Below are positions 63,119 through 64,000 of a stretch of DNA of 64,000 bases, piece after piece; within the stretch, counting starts at the first letter, position 1; each line of letters opens with the position of its first letter. The stretch lies in NCBI RefSeq assembly GCF_003627815.1, contig NZ_CP032698.1, positions 5,704,001 to 5,768,000 of the forward strand, read 5' to 3'. The translations under genes and the position numbers were made by a program. The notes beneath the pieces are model-generated. The model saw only the letters and a program-made list of their open reading frames with translations, ran no database searches and was not told the origin of the DNA. Source of the stretch: Streptomyces hundungensis (GTDB taxonomy: Bacteria; Actinomycetota; Actinomycetes; Streptomycetales; Streptomycetaceae).

Positions 63119-64000
63119 GCGAGTACCTCCTGGCGTGTCGTCAACTGTTCGAGCAGGGTGACCGTGTCGGCCGGGGTCGGCATGGCCTCGACCTCCGCCC
63201 GCAGGCGCCGCGCGCCCTCGCGGTAGCGGGGTTCGGTCAGCAACGCCGTTGTGGCGTAGGCGAGTTGGGCGTCGTCGTTCTGGAGCTCGGCGGTGTCCAG
63301 GCTGATGCCGGCGCCCGCTGCGGCGACCCGGTCGCCCGCGATGAACGTCTCGTCGAGCTGCGGCAGCACCAGCTGGGGGACGCCGAACGCGGCCGCGGCC
63401 AGCGTGGAGCCGGGCCCGCCGTGGTGGACGACGAGGTCGGCGCCCGCGAAGAGCAGGCCCGGTTCGGTGCGTTCGGTGTACGTCATGCCGTCGGGCAGCG
63501 CACCGATCGCGGGCCGGTGCCGGGGCGCCGCCGAGACGACCGCCTCCACACCGCCCGCCGCGGCCAGCGCGTCCAGGACGCGGCGCAGGAGCGGGGCGCC
63601 GTCGAGATCCAGGGTGTAGCCGCCGAGCGCCACCGCCACCCGGCGCCCCGGGGCGGACGTGTACGTCCAGGGCGTGCCGTCGCCGGTGTGCGGCTCGGGG
63701 CGGATCGGGCGGGCGGGCGGTGCTTCGGTGCTCGCCAGGGTCGGCGGCGCCGGGTCGAGCGTCAGATCGGGCTCGGGTACGGAGTCCAGACCGAGCCGCT
63801 CGCACAGCGGGCCCAGCCACATCCGGGTCTGGCCGAGCATGAACGCGCTGGTGGGGGCGGTGCCCCAGCGGTGCCAGACGCTCGGGACGCCCAGCACCTC
63901 GGCGATGACCGGGCCCGCGAACTCCATGTGGTCGCCGAGCACCAGGTCCGGCCGCCACTCGCGGGCCAGCTCCAGGTAGTCGTACAGGAAGTAGGGGGCG
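63115..64000 (-). CDS. GT1 family glycosyltransferase, N-terminus outside window
   Basis: The visible ~295 residues comprise the second part of the acceptor domain (ELAREWRPDLVLGDHMEFAGPV and LGVPSVWHRWG) and the full nucleotide-sugar domain, with VHHGGPGSTLAAAAFGVPQLVLPQLDE. Overall it resembles the glycosyltransferase fused to the exporter, so the product likely carries at least two sugars or one is a paired helper. Its stop overlaps the exporter start (GTGA). The gene continues beyond position 64000. Confidence 0.9.
   Translation of the reverse strand, partial: APYFLYDYLELAREWRPDLVLGDHMEFAGPVIAEVLGVPSVWHRWGTAPTSAFMLGQTRMWLGPLCERLGLDSVPEPDLTLDPAPPTLASTEAPPARPIRPEPHTGDGTPWTYTSAPGRRVAVALGGYTLDLDGAPLLRRVLDALAAAGGVEAVVSAAPRHRPAIGALPDGMTYTERTEPGLLFAGADLVVHHGGPGSTLAAAAFGVPQLVLPQLDETFIAGDRVAAAGAGISLDTAELQNDDAQLAYATTALLTEPRYREGARRLRAEVEAMPTPADTVTLLEQLTTRQEVLA

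Noticed and set aside
43407..64000. A mobile genetic element carrying the cluster
   Set aside because: No integrase, transposase, conjugation gene or clear attachment site was seen in the visible part.

Overview
The window is chromosomal DNA of very high G+C content from a Streptomyces or close relative. The evidence is the gene order rpmA-obg ... proB-proA ... nadD-LCP-rsfS ... leuS ... comEA-comEC ... holA, strong third-position G/C, GTG starts, many leaderless starts and intergenic REP-like repeats. No transposase, phage gene, rRNA or CRISPR array was seen.

Layout. (1) 1-1736: end of rpmA, then obg. (2) 2175-15556: a cell-surface glycopolymer region with a GT2 glycosyltransferase, a GalE-type epimerase, a GT4, a GT2-TagF fusion, the coupled trio YfhO / GtrB-like GT2 / GtrA, and an exported PIG-L deacetylase with a propeller-like tail. 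(3) 15862-28485: housekeeping genes proB, proA, nadD, rsfS and a phosphatase, with conserved small membrane proteins, an M48 protease, a degenerate LytR-CpsA-Psr protein, two zinc-ribbon microproteins, a GT87 mannosyltransferase-like protein and two identical tRNA-Ala(GGC) genes. (4) 28692-31467: a two-gene electron-transfer unit, a heme-b-type membrane protein plus a NuoF-like flavoprotein fused to a ferredoxin. (5) 31675-43066: a Leu-rich leader peptide and attenuator ahead of leuS, then a membrane coiled-coil protein, DegV, comEA, comEC, a YceI protein and holA. (6) 43407 to beyond 64000: a glycosylated natural-product gene cluster cut off by the right edge.

The cluster encodes enzymes expected to make a dTDP-2,3,6-trideoxyhexose (rmlA, rmlB, 2,3-dehydratase, 3-ketoreductase, an Fe-S/PMP-type 3-dehydrase, 4-ketoreductase, epimerase). 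It also has an acyl-CoA carboxylase beta/epsilon pair, a stand-alone adenylation enzyme with its own carrier protein and a 30-residue membrane microprotein, a luciferase-like monooxygenase with an FMN reductase, a group A FAD monooxygenase, two GT1 glycosyltransferases and an MFS exporter. The exporter reads in frame into one of the glycosyltransferases through a 9-bp tandem repeat. The aglycone genes are not in the window, so the product is not named.

The observations I find most worth following are the MFS-glycosyltransferase fusion, the leuS leader-peptide attenuator with a probably leaderless leader ORF, the YfhO-GtrB-GtrA trio beside a TagF fusion, the adenylation/carrier/microprotein/luciferase core, the NuoF-ferredoxin/cytochrome pair lacking one cluster cysteine, and the series of TANNNT-start leaderless promoters.
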